Assembly (NCBI GenBank): GCA_002070605.1
Contig: MWDO01000001.1
Coordinates: 88,886-152,885 of the forward strand
Length of the DNA stretch: 64,000 bases
Direction of reading: 5' to 3'
Source of the DNA: Spirochaetes bacterium ADurb.Bin133
GTDB taxonomy: Bacteria > Spirochaetota > GWE2-31-10 > MWDO01
The position numbers were made by a program, and so were the translations under genes. Numbering within the stretch: the stretch's first letter is position 1; each line of letters begins with the position of its first letter. Under the pieces are notes generated by a model. It did no database searches. It was not told where the DNA came from and was given only the letters and a program-made list of their open reading frames with translations. Below, piece after piece: positions 17,630 through 26,125 of this stretch.

Positions 17630-19470
17630 AAATCGTTAAATAATGAATTTATAAAAGATATTCTTTTTAATCTTTTTTTACTAAAAAACGATTTTGCTTT
17701 TTTAGCGTCTATGTCTTTATAAATAACCAGTCTTTCTCTATTGGTCGGTCTTTCATAAAAATTCTTATTAAACTTAGAAACAATGGTCAATTTGATTTGA
17801 TTTTTCAAAGATTTTTCTAAAGCTTCAAAAATTTCAGATAAATTATCGTATTTATCGAGATTGTAGAATCTATTTTTATTTGTCCCGACGACGGTTTGAT
17901 ACTCCTCAAATCTTTCATGACTTACTATATACAATAAATAAGGGGAGGTATCGAATATTCTGGCTATGTCGTCGGTTTTATACGATGTAAAATCAAACCC
18001 TTTATTAGCTTTATCCCCTTTGATATGAGGAGGAGCGTCGGTTATGAGTATGATTACTTTTTGAGAAGAGGGATTGAAATCCATTTCGCGCGCTTTGATA
18101 AGAGCGTCGTAAGGATTTTCCTCGTAATCGCCGCCGGATTGAGGATTAAAGCGGTCTATTTTTGAAATCGTCTCGTTAAAATCGTAAGATAGCGGATATA
18201 CCGTAATATCTTCTATCAAATCCGCAAAAGTAATAATTCCGATTCTAAATTCCGGTCGCTCGTTTTTAATGTTTTTTGAGAATTCTAAAAGATCTTTTTT
18301 TATCTTTTTATATTCGTCCAGCATACTGCCGGTTATATCTAAAACTAAAACAACGTCCAGCCCCCTATCTTTAAGGGTTAAAGTTTTTTGAGATATTTCG
18401 CGCTCTTCCCCTTCGACAATAAAAATATTTTTTTTATTTGGTTCTATATTGTTCGTCAAGTCGGTAAATATATCCTTATCCGATATATATATTTCTAAGT
18501 TCGGGTGATTAGAAAAGTCTACGCTATCAATTTGTATCTGATCCGAGTATAAAAAATCGTTAACCTCAAGTTCTTTTCCGTTTATTTGGAAAATTGCCGT
18601 AATCGCAAAAAAGAAAAACGTCAAAAATCTTTTAAGAAAATTTCCTCTGTTTTTTGATATTGTAAAAAAATTTCTTCTGCAATTTATCGTTTCGCCCTCG
18701 TCTATTTCGCTTTTCTTCTCAATAGTTTTATTATCGATATTTATAGGGAATCCCGGTCTGACGACCCATTTAAATTTATTTGTTAGAATTGTGAAAAAAG
18801 TAGATTTGATCGCATCCTTATCGTCTATCGTAATGTCCGAACCTCTATTTTTACCTACTTTGAAGACGTCGAATACCGGATAGTTGCTCCCGTCAAATTC
18901 GATCGATCCTCTGACAAAAATAGAGTAAATTATAGACTTCATTGAATAAAGAAAGAGAACAAAAACGGCGGCAAATAAAATTTGCGTTTTTAACATATCC
19001 GGTTCTTTAAGGTCTTGAAGTTGAAACGATATAACGTTAAAGACAAATTTTGATAAAATAAAATATATTATTAGCGAAACGTCTAAAACGGATTCTTTTA
19101 AAGAATTTTCAGAGTAAACGAGTCTGTTTCTAATAAAAGGGAGCGAGCCGATTAGTCCGAAAATGATATAATTAATTATACCCAATAATATTTGATTTGA
19201 GATAAAGAGATATTTTATAATATGTATAAAGAAAAAAACGGCGCCGAATATAGCCGATAAAATCGCGTTGATTTTAAGTTTTTCTTGAAAAGAATTTTTA
19301 GATCTGTCAAATCCTAGCGAAAATAAAAATAGAAATACAAAAACAAAACAGGTTTCAAATACCAAAGATAATAAAAAATATTGTATATTAAATAAATCTA
19401 AAAAATATTTCGACGCCGACAATACCAGTATAAGCGCCAAAAATATCAAAAAATTAATAATACGTTTCAT
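17626..19470 (-). CDS. Membrane protein with FHA-like and von Willebrand factor A domains
   Basis: A 614-residue protein. Six or so hydrophobic segments (residues 1-185) come first. A region near 195-275 with VGKNRGSDITIDD and a following Ser-Thr-rich stretch resembles a forkhead-associated domain, which binds phosphothreonine. Another hydrophobic segment follows near residue 285 (FLTFFFFAITAIFQI). The vWA domain begins about residue 370, with the metal-ion-dependent adhesion site DITGSM (usual D-x-S/T-x-S), a Thr in IGIITFADL and the third element ITDAPPH. Such vWA domains bind protein partners through a divalent metal. The orientation suggests the vWA part is outside the cytoplasm. GGGAGAAAG precedes the ATG. 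The next genes are thi genes, with 21 bases between, so it may simply end a long transcript. Confidence 0.75.
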   Translation of the reverse strand: MKRIINFLIFLALILVLSASKYFLDLFNIQYFLLSLVFETCFVFVFLFLFSLGFDRSKNSFQEKLKINAILSAIFGAVFFFIHIIKYLFISNQILLGIINYIIFGLIGSLPFIRNRLVYSENSLKESVLDVSLIIYFILSKFVFNVISFQLQDLKEPDMLKTQILFAAVFVLFLYSMKSIIYSIFVRGSIEFDGSNYPVFDVFKVGKNRGSDITIDDKDAIKSTFFTILTNKFKWVVRPGFPINIDNKTIEKKSEIDEGETINCRRNFFTISKNRGNFLKRFLTFFFFAITAIFQINGKELEVNDFLYSDQIQIDSVDFSNHPNLEIYISDKDIFTDLTNNIEPNKKNIFIVEGEEREISQKTLTLKDRGLDVVLVLDITGSMLDEYKKIKKDLLEFSKNIKNERPEFRIGIITFADLIEDITVYPLSYDFNETISKIDRFNPQSGGDYEENPYDALIKAREMDFNPSSQKVIILITDAPPHIKGDKANKGFDFTSYKTDDIARIFDTSPYLLYIVSHERFEEYQTVVGTNKNRFYNLDKYDNLSEIFEALEKSLKNQIKLTIVSKFNKNFYERPTNRERLVIYKDIDAKKAKSFFSKKRLKRISFINSLFNDF

Positions 19471-19491
19471 ATCTTTCTCCCAATTAATACT

Positions 19492-20124
19492 CTATAAATT
19501 CAATGAATTCCACCTATTAATCTCGTTAATAAGCTCCGAAGTTTTACCCGATATATCTTCTGCCATGGTAATTTCCGTAACCATAGCGATGTTTTTTACC
19601 CCCAGTTGTAAAAGAGATTCGATATTATCTTTTTTTATGCCGCCCATAACCGAAAATGGCAAAGAGGTTTTAGCGGTTTTTAAATATTCCAAACCAAGAG
19701 GGGGCGTCGCCGTCGTTTTGGTGTTTGTTTGAAATATCGGGCCAATATTTACGTACGTAGCTCCGTCGGTTTCAGCTTTTTTTAACTCGGCTAAGTTATG
19801 AGTAGATACTCCTATTATTAGATCCGGAGCCAGAGCGCGGGCGGCGAAACACGGCAGATCTTCTTGTCCTAAATGAACTCCGTCCGCGTCGGTCGCAAGC
19901 GCAATATCTAAATGATCGTTGATTATCAATCGCGCGTTATATTTTGCGGTTATTGTCCTAAAAATTACCGCTTGTTCGTAAATATCTTTTTTATGATCGA
20001 CTTTATTTCTTAATTGAACAATTTTTGCTCCGCCTTCTAATATCTGTTCAAGGACGTAAAACGGCGATCTGCCGGAACAAAACTCGACTGAAACGACCGG
20101 ATATAATCCAAATTCAAAGTCCAT
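19492..20124 (-). CDS. thiE: Thiamine-phosphate synthase
   Basis: ThiE couples the pyrimidine (HMP-PP) and thiazole phosphate moieties to give thiamine phosphate. The 210-residue TIM barrel has its pyrophosphate- and metal-binding signatures: IVQLRNK, INDHLDIALATDADGVHLGQEDLP, IGVSTHN, and YVNIGPIFQTNTKTT. It starts two bases after thiS in a compact thiG-thiH-thiS-thiE operon. Pyrimidine branch genes (thiC, thiD) and thiL are not in the window. Confidence 0.95.
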   Translation of the reverse strand: MDFEFGLYPVVSVEFCSGRSPFYVLEQILEGGAKIVQLRNKVDHKKDIYEQAVIFRTITAKYNARLIINDHLDIALATDADGVHLGQEDLPCFAARALAPDLIIGVSTHNLAELKKAETDGATYVNIGPIFQTNTKTTATPPLGLEYLKTAKTSLPFSVMGGIKKDNIESLLQLGVKNIAMVTEITMAEDISGKTSELINEINRWNSLNL

Positions 20125-20126
20125 AT

Positions 20127-20327
20127 CTATCCGCCCCCCACAAATTTGATAAGCTCTATATTGTCCTTGTCTTCAATCTTTATTTCTCGAAGAGCTCCCT
20201 TCTTGATGATAGAATCGTTATGTAAAACTATTACCTCGTCGGGGTTTATAGAAAGCGTCGTTAGTAAATCGACGATATTCGACTCTTCGCTAATTTCAAT
20301 AGTTTTGTTATTAACCGTTATAGTCAC
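20127..20327 (-). CDS. thiS: Thiamine sulfur carrier protein ThiS
   Basis: A 66-residue ubiquitin-like sulfur carrier that ends in Gly-Gly-Gly, the terminus that is adenylated and converted to a thiocarboxylate to supply sulfur to ThiG. The start is GTG at 20325-20327, inside the last codons of thiH (17-base overlap), with a G-run upstream as ribosome binding site. A ThiF-type activating enzyme is not present in this operon and must be encoded elsewhere or replaced by MoeB-like activity. Confidence 0.92.
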   Translation of the reverse strand: MTITVNNKTIEISEESNIVDLLTTLSINPDEVIVLHNDSIIKKGALREIKIEDKDNIELIKFVGGG

Positions 20328-21444
20328 CGAATACCCCCATAAAATTTACATCCCAGTCTTTAATAACGGGATCGTACCCTTTTGTTCTAATAATTGAGAT
20401 CATCTCTTTTAGTTCTCTCTTATCAGATACGTCGAATTGCCCCTGCGCTTCAGTTTTTATAGCATACCCACCCGGCGTGGTTTTGGAGCCGGCGCTTATA
20501 TGCGTTACGGCGAGTTCTACCAGTTTATCTCGAAAATCTGCTCTCTCTCTGGTGGATATAAAGAATGGGACGTCGTCTAAATATATTCTCATAACAGATA
20601 TAAGATGAATCATCTCCTTATCGGTAACAGGATTTGGTATTTTAAAGGAGGATGTTACGGGATTAATTCGCGGAAAACTAAGCGAAACTTCTTGACGCCA
20701 ATATTTTTTTCTCAAGTAGTCGATATGAAGAGCCAGATGCAGCGCTTCGTATCTCCAATCCGATAAGCCAAGTAAAGCCCCGATTCCGACTTTTCTCAAT
20801 CCGCCTATAAAAGCTCTTTCCGGCGTATCTAATCTATATTGGTAATCAGACTTCGCGCCTTTTAAATGCATCTTTTTATATACCTCTTTATCGTATGTCT
20901 CTTGATAAACCGTTAGCCCGCTTGCTCCGGCTTCGGAAAGAGTTTGATAGTTTTCCGAACTCATCGGATATACCTCAAGAGCGACGTATGTGAAATATTC
21001 TTTAGCAATTTTAACGCAGTCTTTTATATAATTGACGTCCGCTTTTTTAGGGGATTCGCCGGTTAACAGTAAAATACTGTCAAAGCCGATCTCCTTAATT
21101 TTTTGAACTTCAGACCTAACCTGTTCGAGACTCAAAGTAACTCTCTCTATCCGGCGGGCGTTGTGATAACCGCAGTAAACGCAGAGGTTATCGCACTCGT
21201 TTGAAAGATACAAAGGCGCGTAAAACGACATAGTTTTACCAAACCGTCTGATAGTATAACTCCGCGCCTTTGCCGCTAACGCGGGTAAAAAGCGTTCGGC
21301 GGAGTTGGATAAAAGGACGGCAAAATCGTAAATATCTATCGAGCGTTTTTCGACGATTTTTTCGACGTCGGCGGCTGTCGAATTTTCTATCAAAGGAACA
21401 AATTTTAAAAAGTCAAATTGTTTTAGATAATCAGAAAAGCTCAT
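20311..21444 (-). CDS. thiH: 2-iminoacetate synthase ThiH (radical SAM)
   Basis: This radical SAM tyrosine lyase makes dehydroglycine (2-iminoacetate) for thiazole formation and is the oxygen-sensitive alternative to glycine oxidase ThiO. The [4Fe-4S] cluster motif is CDNLCVYCG (C-x3-C-x2-C, about residues 82-89), preceded by YLSNE. Length, 377, equals E. coli ThiH. It overlaps thiG by four bases and thiS by 17, so the set is translationally coupled. Using ThiH rather than ThiO points to a life without much oxygen. Confidence 0.96.
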   Translation of the reverse strand: MSFSDYLKQFDFLKFVPLIENSTAADVEKIVEKRSIDIYDFAVLLSNSAERFLPALAAKARSYTIRRFGKTMSFYAPLYLSNECDNLCVYCGYHNARRIERVTLSLEQVRSEVQKIKEIGFDSILLLTGESPKKADVNYIKDCVKIAKEYFTYVALEVYPMSSENYQTLSEAGASGLTVYQETYDKEVYKKMHLKGAKSDYQYRLDTPERAFIGGLRKVGIGALLGLSDWRYEALHLALHIDYLRKKYWRQEVSLSFPRINPVTSSFKIPNPVTDKEMIHLISVMRIYLDDVPFFISTRERADFRDKLVELAVTHISAGSKTTPGGYAIKTEAQGQFDVSDKRELKEMISIIRTKGYDPVIKDWDVNFMGVFGDYNG

Positions 21445-22217
21445 AAATCTTTAATCCAATCGAGCGGACTCGACGCTTCCGCCTCGTCCTTTTCAGACGG
21501 CAAGCCGGATAGATATCCTTTTCTGCCGGCGTCGATCGCCAGTTTGAACGCAGTCGACATTCCTACCGGGTCTTTTGCCGTCGCAACCGCGGTATTTATC
21601 ATAACCGCCGACGCTCCGAGTTCCATAGCAAAGGCGGCGTCCGAGGGTTTGCCTATACCCGCGTCGATTATCACCGGTACAAAAGACTGTTTAATAATAA
21701 TTTTGATCATTGATAAAGTCTGAAGTCCGCCGTTAGTCCCTATCGGAGCTCCAAGAGGCATAACGGAAACGCAACCTATATCTTCCAGTTTTTTTGCCAG
21801 TATCGGGTCGGCGTTTATATAGGGCATTACTTTAAAGCCGTTCTTCGCAAGGTATTTAGCCGCTATTAGCGTCTCTTCGCCGTCCGGCAAAAGAAATCTG
21901 GGATCCGGGGTAATTTCCAATTTTACCCATTCTGAAAGTCCGCTAGCCATTGATATTTCAGCTATTTTTATAGCTTCTTTAGAGTTTCTTGCGCCCGAAG
22001 TGTTTGGAAGAACAACAATCTTATTTTTATCAATTCTAGACAATATATCATCTTGAGGATTATCCAGGTCTACTCGTCTGAGAGCCGCCGTAACCATCTG
22101 ACAACCCGAAGCCTCTATGGATTTGAGCATAATCTCGCCGGACGGATATTTACCCGTTCCAAGTATAAGGCGCGAATGAAATTCGACTCCGCCGAGGTAA
22201 AAAGGATCCTTATTCAT
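21441..22217 (-). CDS. thiG: Thiazole synthase ThiG
   Basis: ThiG condenses deoxyxylulose phosphate, dehydroglycine and ThiS thiocarboxylate into thiazole phosphate. The 258-residue barrel has the Schiff-base Lys in VKLEITPDPRFLLPD, then MPYINADPILAKKLEDIGC, MPLGAPIGTNGGL and IIDAGIGKPSDAAFAMELGA. It is first in the thi operon. The 89 bases upstream are too short and show no TPP riboswitch, so I see no sign of thiamine-responsive control at this spot. Confidence 0.96.
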   Translation of the reverse strand: MNKDPFYLGGVEFHSRLILGTGKYPSGEIMLKSIEASGCQMVTAALRRVDLDNPQDDILSRIDKNKIVVLPNTSGARNSKEAIKIAEISMASGLSEWVKLEITPDPRFLLPDGEETLIAAKYLAKNGFKVMPYINADPILAKKLEDIGCVSVMPLGAPIGTNGGLQTLSMIKIIIKQSFVPVIIDAGIGKPSDAAFAMELGASAVMINTAVATAKDPVGMSTAFKLAIDAGRKGYLSGLPSEKDEAEASSPLDWIKDL

Positions 22218-22306
22218 GTTGCATACTACTCGTTTGTTAGAATTTAGCGATATTTTGAATTTTTCGACGCGAATATAATAATCAAAAATTTTTAAAAAAT
22301 AAACGA

Positions 22307-23080
22307 TTATTTAATAATATTTACTTCTTTTTCAAACAATTTTTTTTCAAACAATTTTTTTAAGACGCTTTTATTTTTGTTTAAACTATAATAATTATTG
22401 ATATAATTTATTATAGTTAATCTCTGTTCGCTTGTAATGTTATATATGCAGGTTACAAAATCAATCGCGCGTTCAAGCATATTTATATTAATTAATAAAA
22501 CAAATACCTCCATTAAAAAATCAAATTGATTTCCGAATTTTGAAAAGTACTTATTGTAAAACTTAACCGCCGCTTCCATATTTGACAAGGCTATAAAATT
22601 AGCGCAAAGTAGAAAATAAAACTCTTTTGATTTGAACTTTATAATATTCTCTTCGCAATAAGACTCGGCTTGACGGTATTTTTCCGTGTAATATGCAATT
22701 AATGACCTGTGATATTCCAATCTCCTCTCTACGTCGGTTATGTCGATCAAATCGTCTTCGAGGTAAAGCTCCCAACCAATGTTGTTGAACCTCTGCGCCT
22801 CTTCAAATTCTCCGAGTTCGATAAGGCACTCAATTTTACTGAGTAAAGCCTCAAAATCGGAACTAACTTCAAACAATTTACCAAAAAAAAACGACGCCAG
22901 ATTGACTTTATTTGCCTCTCTTAATTTATTAGATAAAAGAAGAAATTTATCTTTAGACGAAAGAGATTTAAATTCTTTTTCCGATACTCCGCAATCTGTC
23001 GCCATTTTAGTAAGATTGTATCTCTTTTCGTATAAATTAAAAGTAGCGTCAATTTCTGATAAATCGTAAATCTCAAACAC
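22307..23080 (-). CDS. Hypothetical TPR-like helical protein
   Basis: A 257-residue cytoplasmic protein made of helical pairs with spacing near 34 residues (for example ALLSKIECLIELGEFEEAQRF and FYFLLCANFIALSNMEAAVKF), which reads as degenerate tetratricopeptide repeats. These normally mediate protein contacts. The start is GTG at 23078-23080 with AGGAG upstream. The adjacent hypothetical gene upstream (61-base gap) is in the same direction and could be its partner. No enzyme motif is seen. Confidence 0.7.
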   Translation of the reverse strand: MFEIYDLSEIDATFNLYEKRYNLTKMATDCGVSEKEFKSLSSKDKFLLLSNKLREANKVNLASFFFGKLFEVSSDFEALLSKIECLIELGEFEEAQRFNNIGWELYLEDDLIDITDVERRLEYHRSLIAYYTEKYRQAESYCEENIIKFKSKEFYFLLCANFIALSNMEAAVKFYNKYFSKFGNQFDFLMEVFVLLININMLERAIDFVTCIYNITSEQRLTIINYINNYYSLNKNKSVLKKLFEKKLFEKEVNIIK

Positions 23081-23141
23081 CTTATACTCCTGAAAATAAA
23101 TATATAGCGCTTTATAGAAAAAATCAAATTTCCATATTTGA

Positions 23142-23600
23142 CTAAAAAGGTAAATTCAGCTGTTTTGGATTTAACCTATTGCTTTTTCTATAATAATATT
23201 CTTCCGAAAAACTACTCTTCAATATCTCAATAATCTCTTTTTTTCTTTCAGAATTAATCGCTTCGTTTGACGTCTCCTTTTTTAATATTTTTTCAACATA
23301 ACTAAAAAATAGAGATACGTTTTTCAAAAAATCGAGATCAAGAAATATTTGAGGAAAATCTCTTTTTAACTCTTTAAAAAAAATTAGAACCAGGTTTGAT
23401 ATATACAACGCATAATTGTTATCTTTAGAATCGGATAATTGCCACATTCTATCTAAAATTGCGCGGAAATATTTTTGAATATCTTCCGGTTTGGAAGAAT
23501 CTCGTAGGTATGCAATCGTCTTTAGATTTTCCGTGAGTTTACTCTCTACCGACAAATTTTCCAGTTCGTCAAAAATAAATTCCACGTCGTTATAGAACAT
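23142..23600 (-). CDS. Hypothetical protein
   Basis: A 152-residue, mainly helical, charged protein with no signal peptide, membrane segment or recognised motif. GAGG precedes the ATG at 23600. It lies between the ClC gene and the TPR-like gene, all on the minus strand. I do not recognise it. Confidence 0.65.
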   Translation of the reverse strand: MFYNDVEFIFDELENLSVESKLTENLKTIAYLRDSSKPEDIQKYFRAILDRMWQLSDSKDNNYALYISNLVLIFFKELKRDFPQIFLDLDFLKNVSLFFSYVEKILKKETSNEAINSERKKEIIEILKSSFSEEYYYRKSNRLNPKQLNLPF

Positions 23601-23681
23601 AAATACGCCTCGTTTAATTTTAGTAAATTTACGGATTAACAGACTATAAAATGAAATTTTTTTAGATAATATTTAAGACGA

Positions 23682-25247
23682 TTACTTCATTTCTTCCGCG
23701 AGAGACGATATTTCCTTATTTACTTTGCCCGCTTTTTCAAGACTGGTTAGAACCATAAGATAGTCGTTTGGTAAAATGATCGTGTTCCCTTTTGGAATGA
23801 CTTCGTTATCGCCTCTTTTCATACCCACTATAAGAGTATCCGGAGGCCAATCGATTTCATTTATGCGCTTATTAGATAATTTTGATCCTATTGAGACCTG
23901 AATTTCCAAAATTATTTTATTCTCTTCGCCGACGTTTACCGTTACGTCCGAGCGTTTTTTTAAAAGACGATACAACAATACGTCGTAAATCGGCTTTGTT
24001 TTCAGAATATCGCTTGTTAGGTAGGCGACCATAGAGACGGTCATAAAAGGAAATAGGTGATTGAATGATCCGGTCATCTCGGTTATAAGTATGCTACCGG
24101 TTATCGGCGCTTTTACAATTGCGGAAAAATAGGCGCTCATAGCCAGAGCGATAAAATTTTTGATATAACTTTGATCGATCTGTTTAAACGCGCAGAGAAT
24201 GTCGCCGTAAATAGCGCCAAAAATAGCGCCTATACATAACAGCGGTAAAAAAATTCCTCCCGGAGCTCCGGAGCCGAAACTTGCGATAGTTAGGAAATAT
24301 TTTGATATAAATAGGACTACTAATATTTTCAATCCGTAATCAATTATCGTTAAATTATTTATAAGTATATGTCCTCCTCCGAGTATTTCGGGGAGAATGA
24401 ACCCAAAAACGAGCGCAAATAAAATCGGGATTATCGGTATAACAATTTGAGGAATAAATTTCAATTTTTCATACAATTTCATAGAGCCGATAATAGAAAG
24501 GTTAAATATAGTTCCTAAAATTCCCATTAGTATCCCTAATAAAATTAAATAAGAGTAGATACTGAAAGGGATTGTTTTCATAGCGGTAAAACTAAAAATC
24601 GGCGCTATTCCGATTATATTTTGAGCGATAAAGTCCGCCGTTAGCGACGCGGTTGCGCTGGATAAAAGAACGTAAGGGGAGAAATTTTTATGAAGCTCTT
24701 CCAGCGAAAAGATAATACCGGCAAGAGGAGCGTTAAATGCCGCCGATAGCCCGGCGCTTGCCCCCGCGGTAATAAGATATTTTTCGCGAAGCTTATCTTT
24801 TGCAAAGAGCTTATTTATCCCTTCGCCGCACGAAGCCCCTAGTTGAATAGAAGGTCCCTCTCTTCCGAGAGAAAGCCCGGCGACTATTGCAAGAACTCCC
24901 CCGATAAACTTTGATATAAGCGTCCTAATCCAATTTGACTCGACCTGATACGACAAAATTCCTTTTATTTGAGGAATACCGCTTCCTCCGGATAAAGGCT
25001 CTTTTTTTAGTATAAATCCGAGCGTCAATCCTATTCCGAGTAAAAGAAGAATCCAAAAAACTGTAAATATGAAATTATTATTTTTTAAGAAAATATACGC
25101 CGCGTCTCTATACTCGTCGGCTTTTTCTATACACACCCTGTAAAGTATTACCGTAAAGCCCGCCGCCAATCCGACTAATAAACTTTGCAAAAATATTTTC
25201 TCGCGAAAAGCCCGATTATTAAATAAATTCGATTTTTTTTTGTTCAT
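23682..25247 (-). CDS. ClC-family chloride/proton exchanger with TrkA-C domain
   Basis: A 521-residue inner-membrane protein. The three anion-selectivity signatures of the ClC family are present in order: GSGIPQIKG (about residue 88), GREGPSIQLGA (about 128) and GSGAPGGIFLPLL (about 325). The gating Glu of GREGP is kept, and the SLEELHKNF stretch keeps the internal proton-path Glu found in exchanger-type ClCs, so this is more likely a chloride/proton antiporter than a channel. The C-terminal 80 residues (IQVSIGSKLSNKRINEIDWP to YLMVLTSLEKAG) look like a TrkA-C (RCK_C) ligand-binding domain, an arrangement known in bacterial ClCs that hints at nucleotide control. Role: pH, halide or stress homeostasis. 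Confidence 0.93.
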   Translation of the reverse strand: MNKKKSNLFNNRAFREKIFLQSLLVGLAAGFTVILYRVCIEKADEYRDAAYIFLKNNNFIFTVFWILLLLGIGLTLGFILKKEPLSGGSGIPQIKGILSYQVESNWIRTLISKFIGGVLAIVAGLSLGREGPSIQLGASCGEGINKLFAKDKLREKYLITAGASAGLSAAFNAPLAGIIFSLEELHKNFSPYVLLSSATASLTADFIAQNIIGIAPIFSFTAMKTIPFSIYSYLILLGILMGILGTIFNLSIIGSMKLYEKLKFIPQIVIPIIPILFALVFGFILPEILGGGHILINNLTIIDYGLKILVVLFISKYFLTIASFGSGAPGGIFLPLLCIGAIFGAIYGDILCAFKQIDQSYIKNFIALAMSAYFSAIVKAPITGSILITEMTGSFNHLFPFMTVSMVAYLTSDILKTKPIYDVLLYRLLKKRSDVTVNVGEENKIILEIQVSIGSKLSNKRINEIDWPPDTLIVGMKRGDNEVIPKGNTIILPNDYLMVLTSLEKAGKVNKEISSLAEEMK

Positions 25248-25261
25248 ATCGCTAATTTTGT

Positions 25262-25912
25262 TTAAATTAATTTCGTTTTAATATTTTTTCTTAAGACAAT
25301 TTTTTTTAGTTTAGGAATAAGCATCGGCGTAGAATATTTATAATCTATAAAAAAACTGTCTTTCTTCTCTAACGCTTTCTCTTTTCGTTTAATATCTATA
25401 ATAAAAACAACAATTGTTAAAACGGTAAGCGACGAAGTTAGAATCGATACCGTCGAAAGAGACATGCCTACGGATAGAGCTATCAGTATAGAATAGTACG
25501 GATGCCGGATAAGCAGATAAAACCCTCTATTGTACGTATCCTCGCCGTGAAGGTCTCTGTGTCTTCTAGCGAAGAGAGCAAAAAGAAGTATGGAGTTTAA
25601 ATAGAGGATAAGACCTAAAGATCTAACGACAACGTCGATTATCGGCGGCAAGACTAACTGAAACAGACCGACTAACCCGGATATAAAGGATAAAAAAGTT
25701 AAGAAAAAAAATATTTCGCTCAGGAAAGCGCCAATTATCGAAATAAAGTTCTTTTTCTCTATAGAAGCTTTTTTTTGTCCCATAAAAATTGCGATGCCTC
25801 TAAAAAGAAATAAAATTGTAAAGGGTAAATAAAAAACGACTGAAAATACGATAACTCTGTGAGCGTCGTTATACCATACGTTAGAAATGTCGTAAGGCAG
25901 AGATATATACAT
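25262..25912 (-). CDS. Integral membrane methyltransferase-like protein (ICMT/PEMT fold)
   Basis: About 216 residues with five or six membrane segments. The C-terminal half holds the signature of the isoprenylcysteine carboxyl methyltransferase / phospholipid methyltransferase superfamily: GFYLLIRHPYYSILIAL, then a charged stretch KRKEKALEKKDSFFIDYKYSTP near the end. Such proteins bind SAM in the membrane and methylate lipid or prenylated substrates, but many bacterial members have no known substrate. I chose the ATG at 25910-25912, with AGGG seven bases ahead; an upstream TTG at 25969 in the same frame has no clear binding site. The ClC gene follows 14 bases after its stop, suggesting co-transcription. 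Confidence 0.7.
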   Translation of the reverse strand: MYISLPYDISNVWYNDAHRVIVFSVVFYLPFTILFLFRGIAIFMGQKKASIEKKNFISIIGAFLSEIFFFLTFLSFISGLVGLFQLVLPPIIDVVVRSLGLILYLNSILLFALFARRHRDLHGEDTYNRGFYLLIRHPYYSILIALSVGMSLSTVSILTSSLTVLTIVVFIIDIKRKEKALEKKDSFFIDYKYSTPMLIPKLKKIVLRKNIKTKLI

Positions 25913-26091
25913 TGCGTTTCCCTGAAAATGATATAGCGCAAAAGTATCATAAGGTATAGATAAAATCAAATATTTTATAAAAAAATTAATGAAATATAAA
26001 TACGAAAAACTATAAATATTATTAAAAAAATAGAATATTTTTTTTAATAATATTCGTTATCTTAACAAAAGTCTCGTTTTTTTCAAATTTA

Positions 26092-26100
26092 TGGTATAAT
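26092..26100 (+). promoter_or_regulatory. Extended -10 promoter of the Bmp-type lipoprotein gene
   Basis: TGGTATAAT is a perfect extended -10 element 25 bases before the ATG. No good -35 lies at 16-18 bases upstream, which extended -10 promoters do not require. The transcript would start in the short leader that carries AGGAG. Confidence 0.55.
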
Positions 26101-26125
26101 TAATATTGTAGATTAGGAGCGGATA

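Noticed and set aside
22218-22306. TPP riboswitch upstream of thiG
   Set aside because: The gap is only 89 bases, very AT-rich, and lacks the CTGAGA and related conserved stretches.
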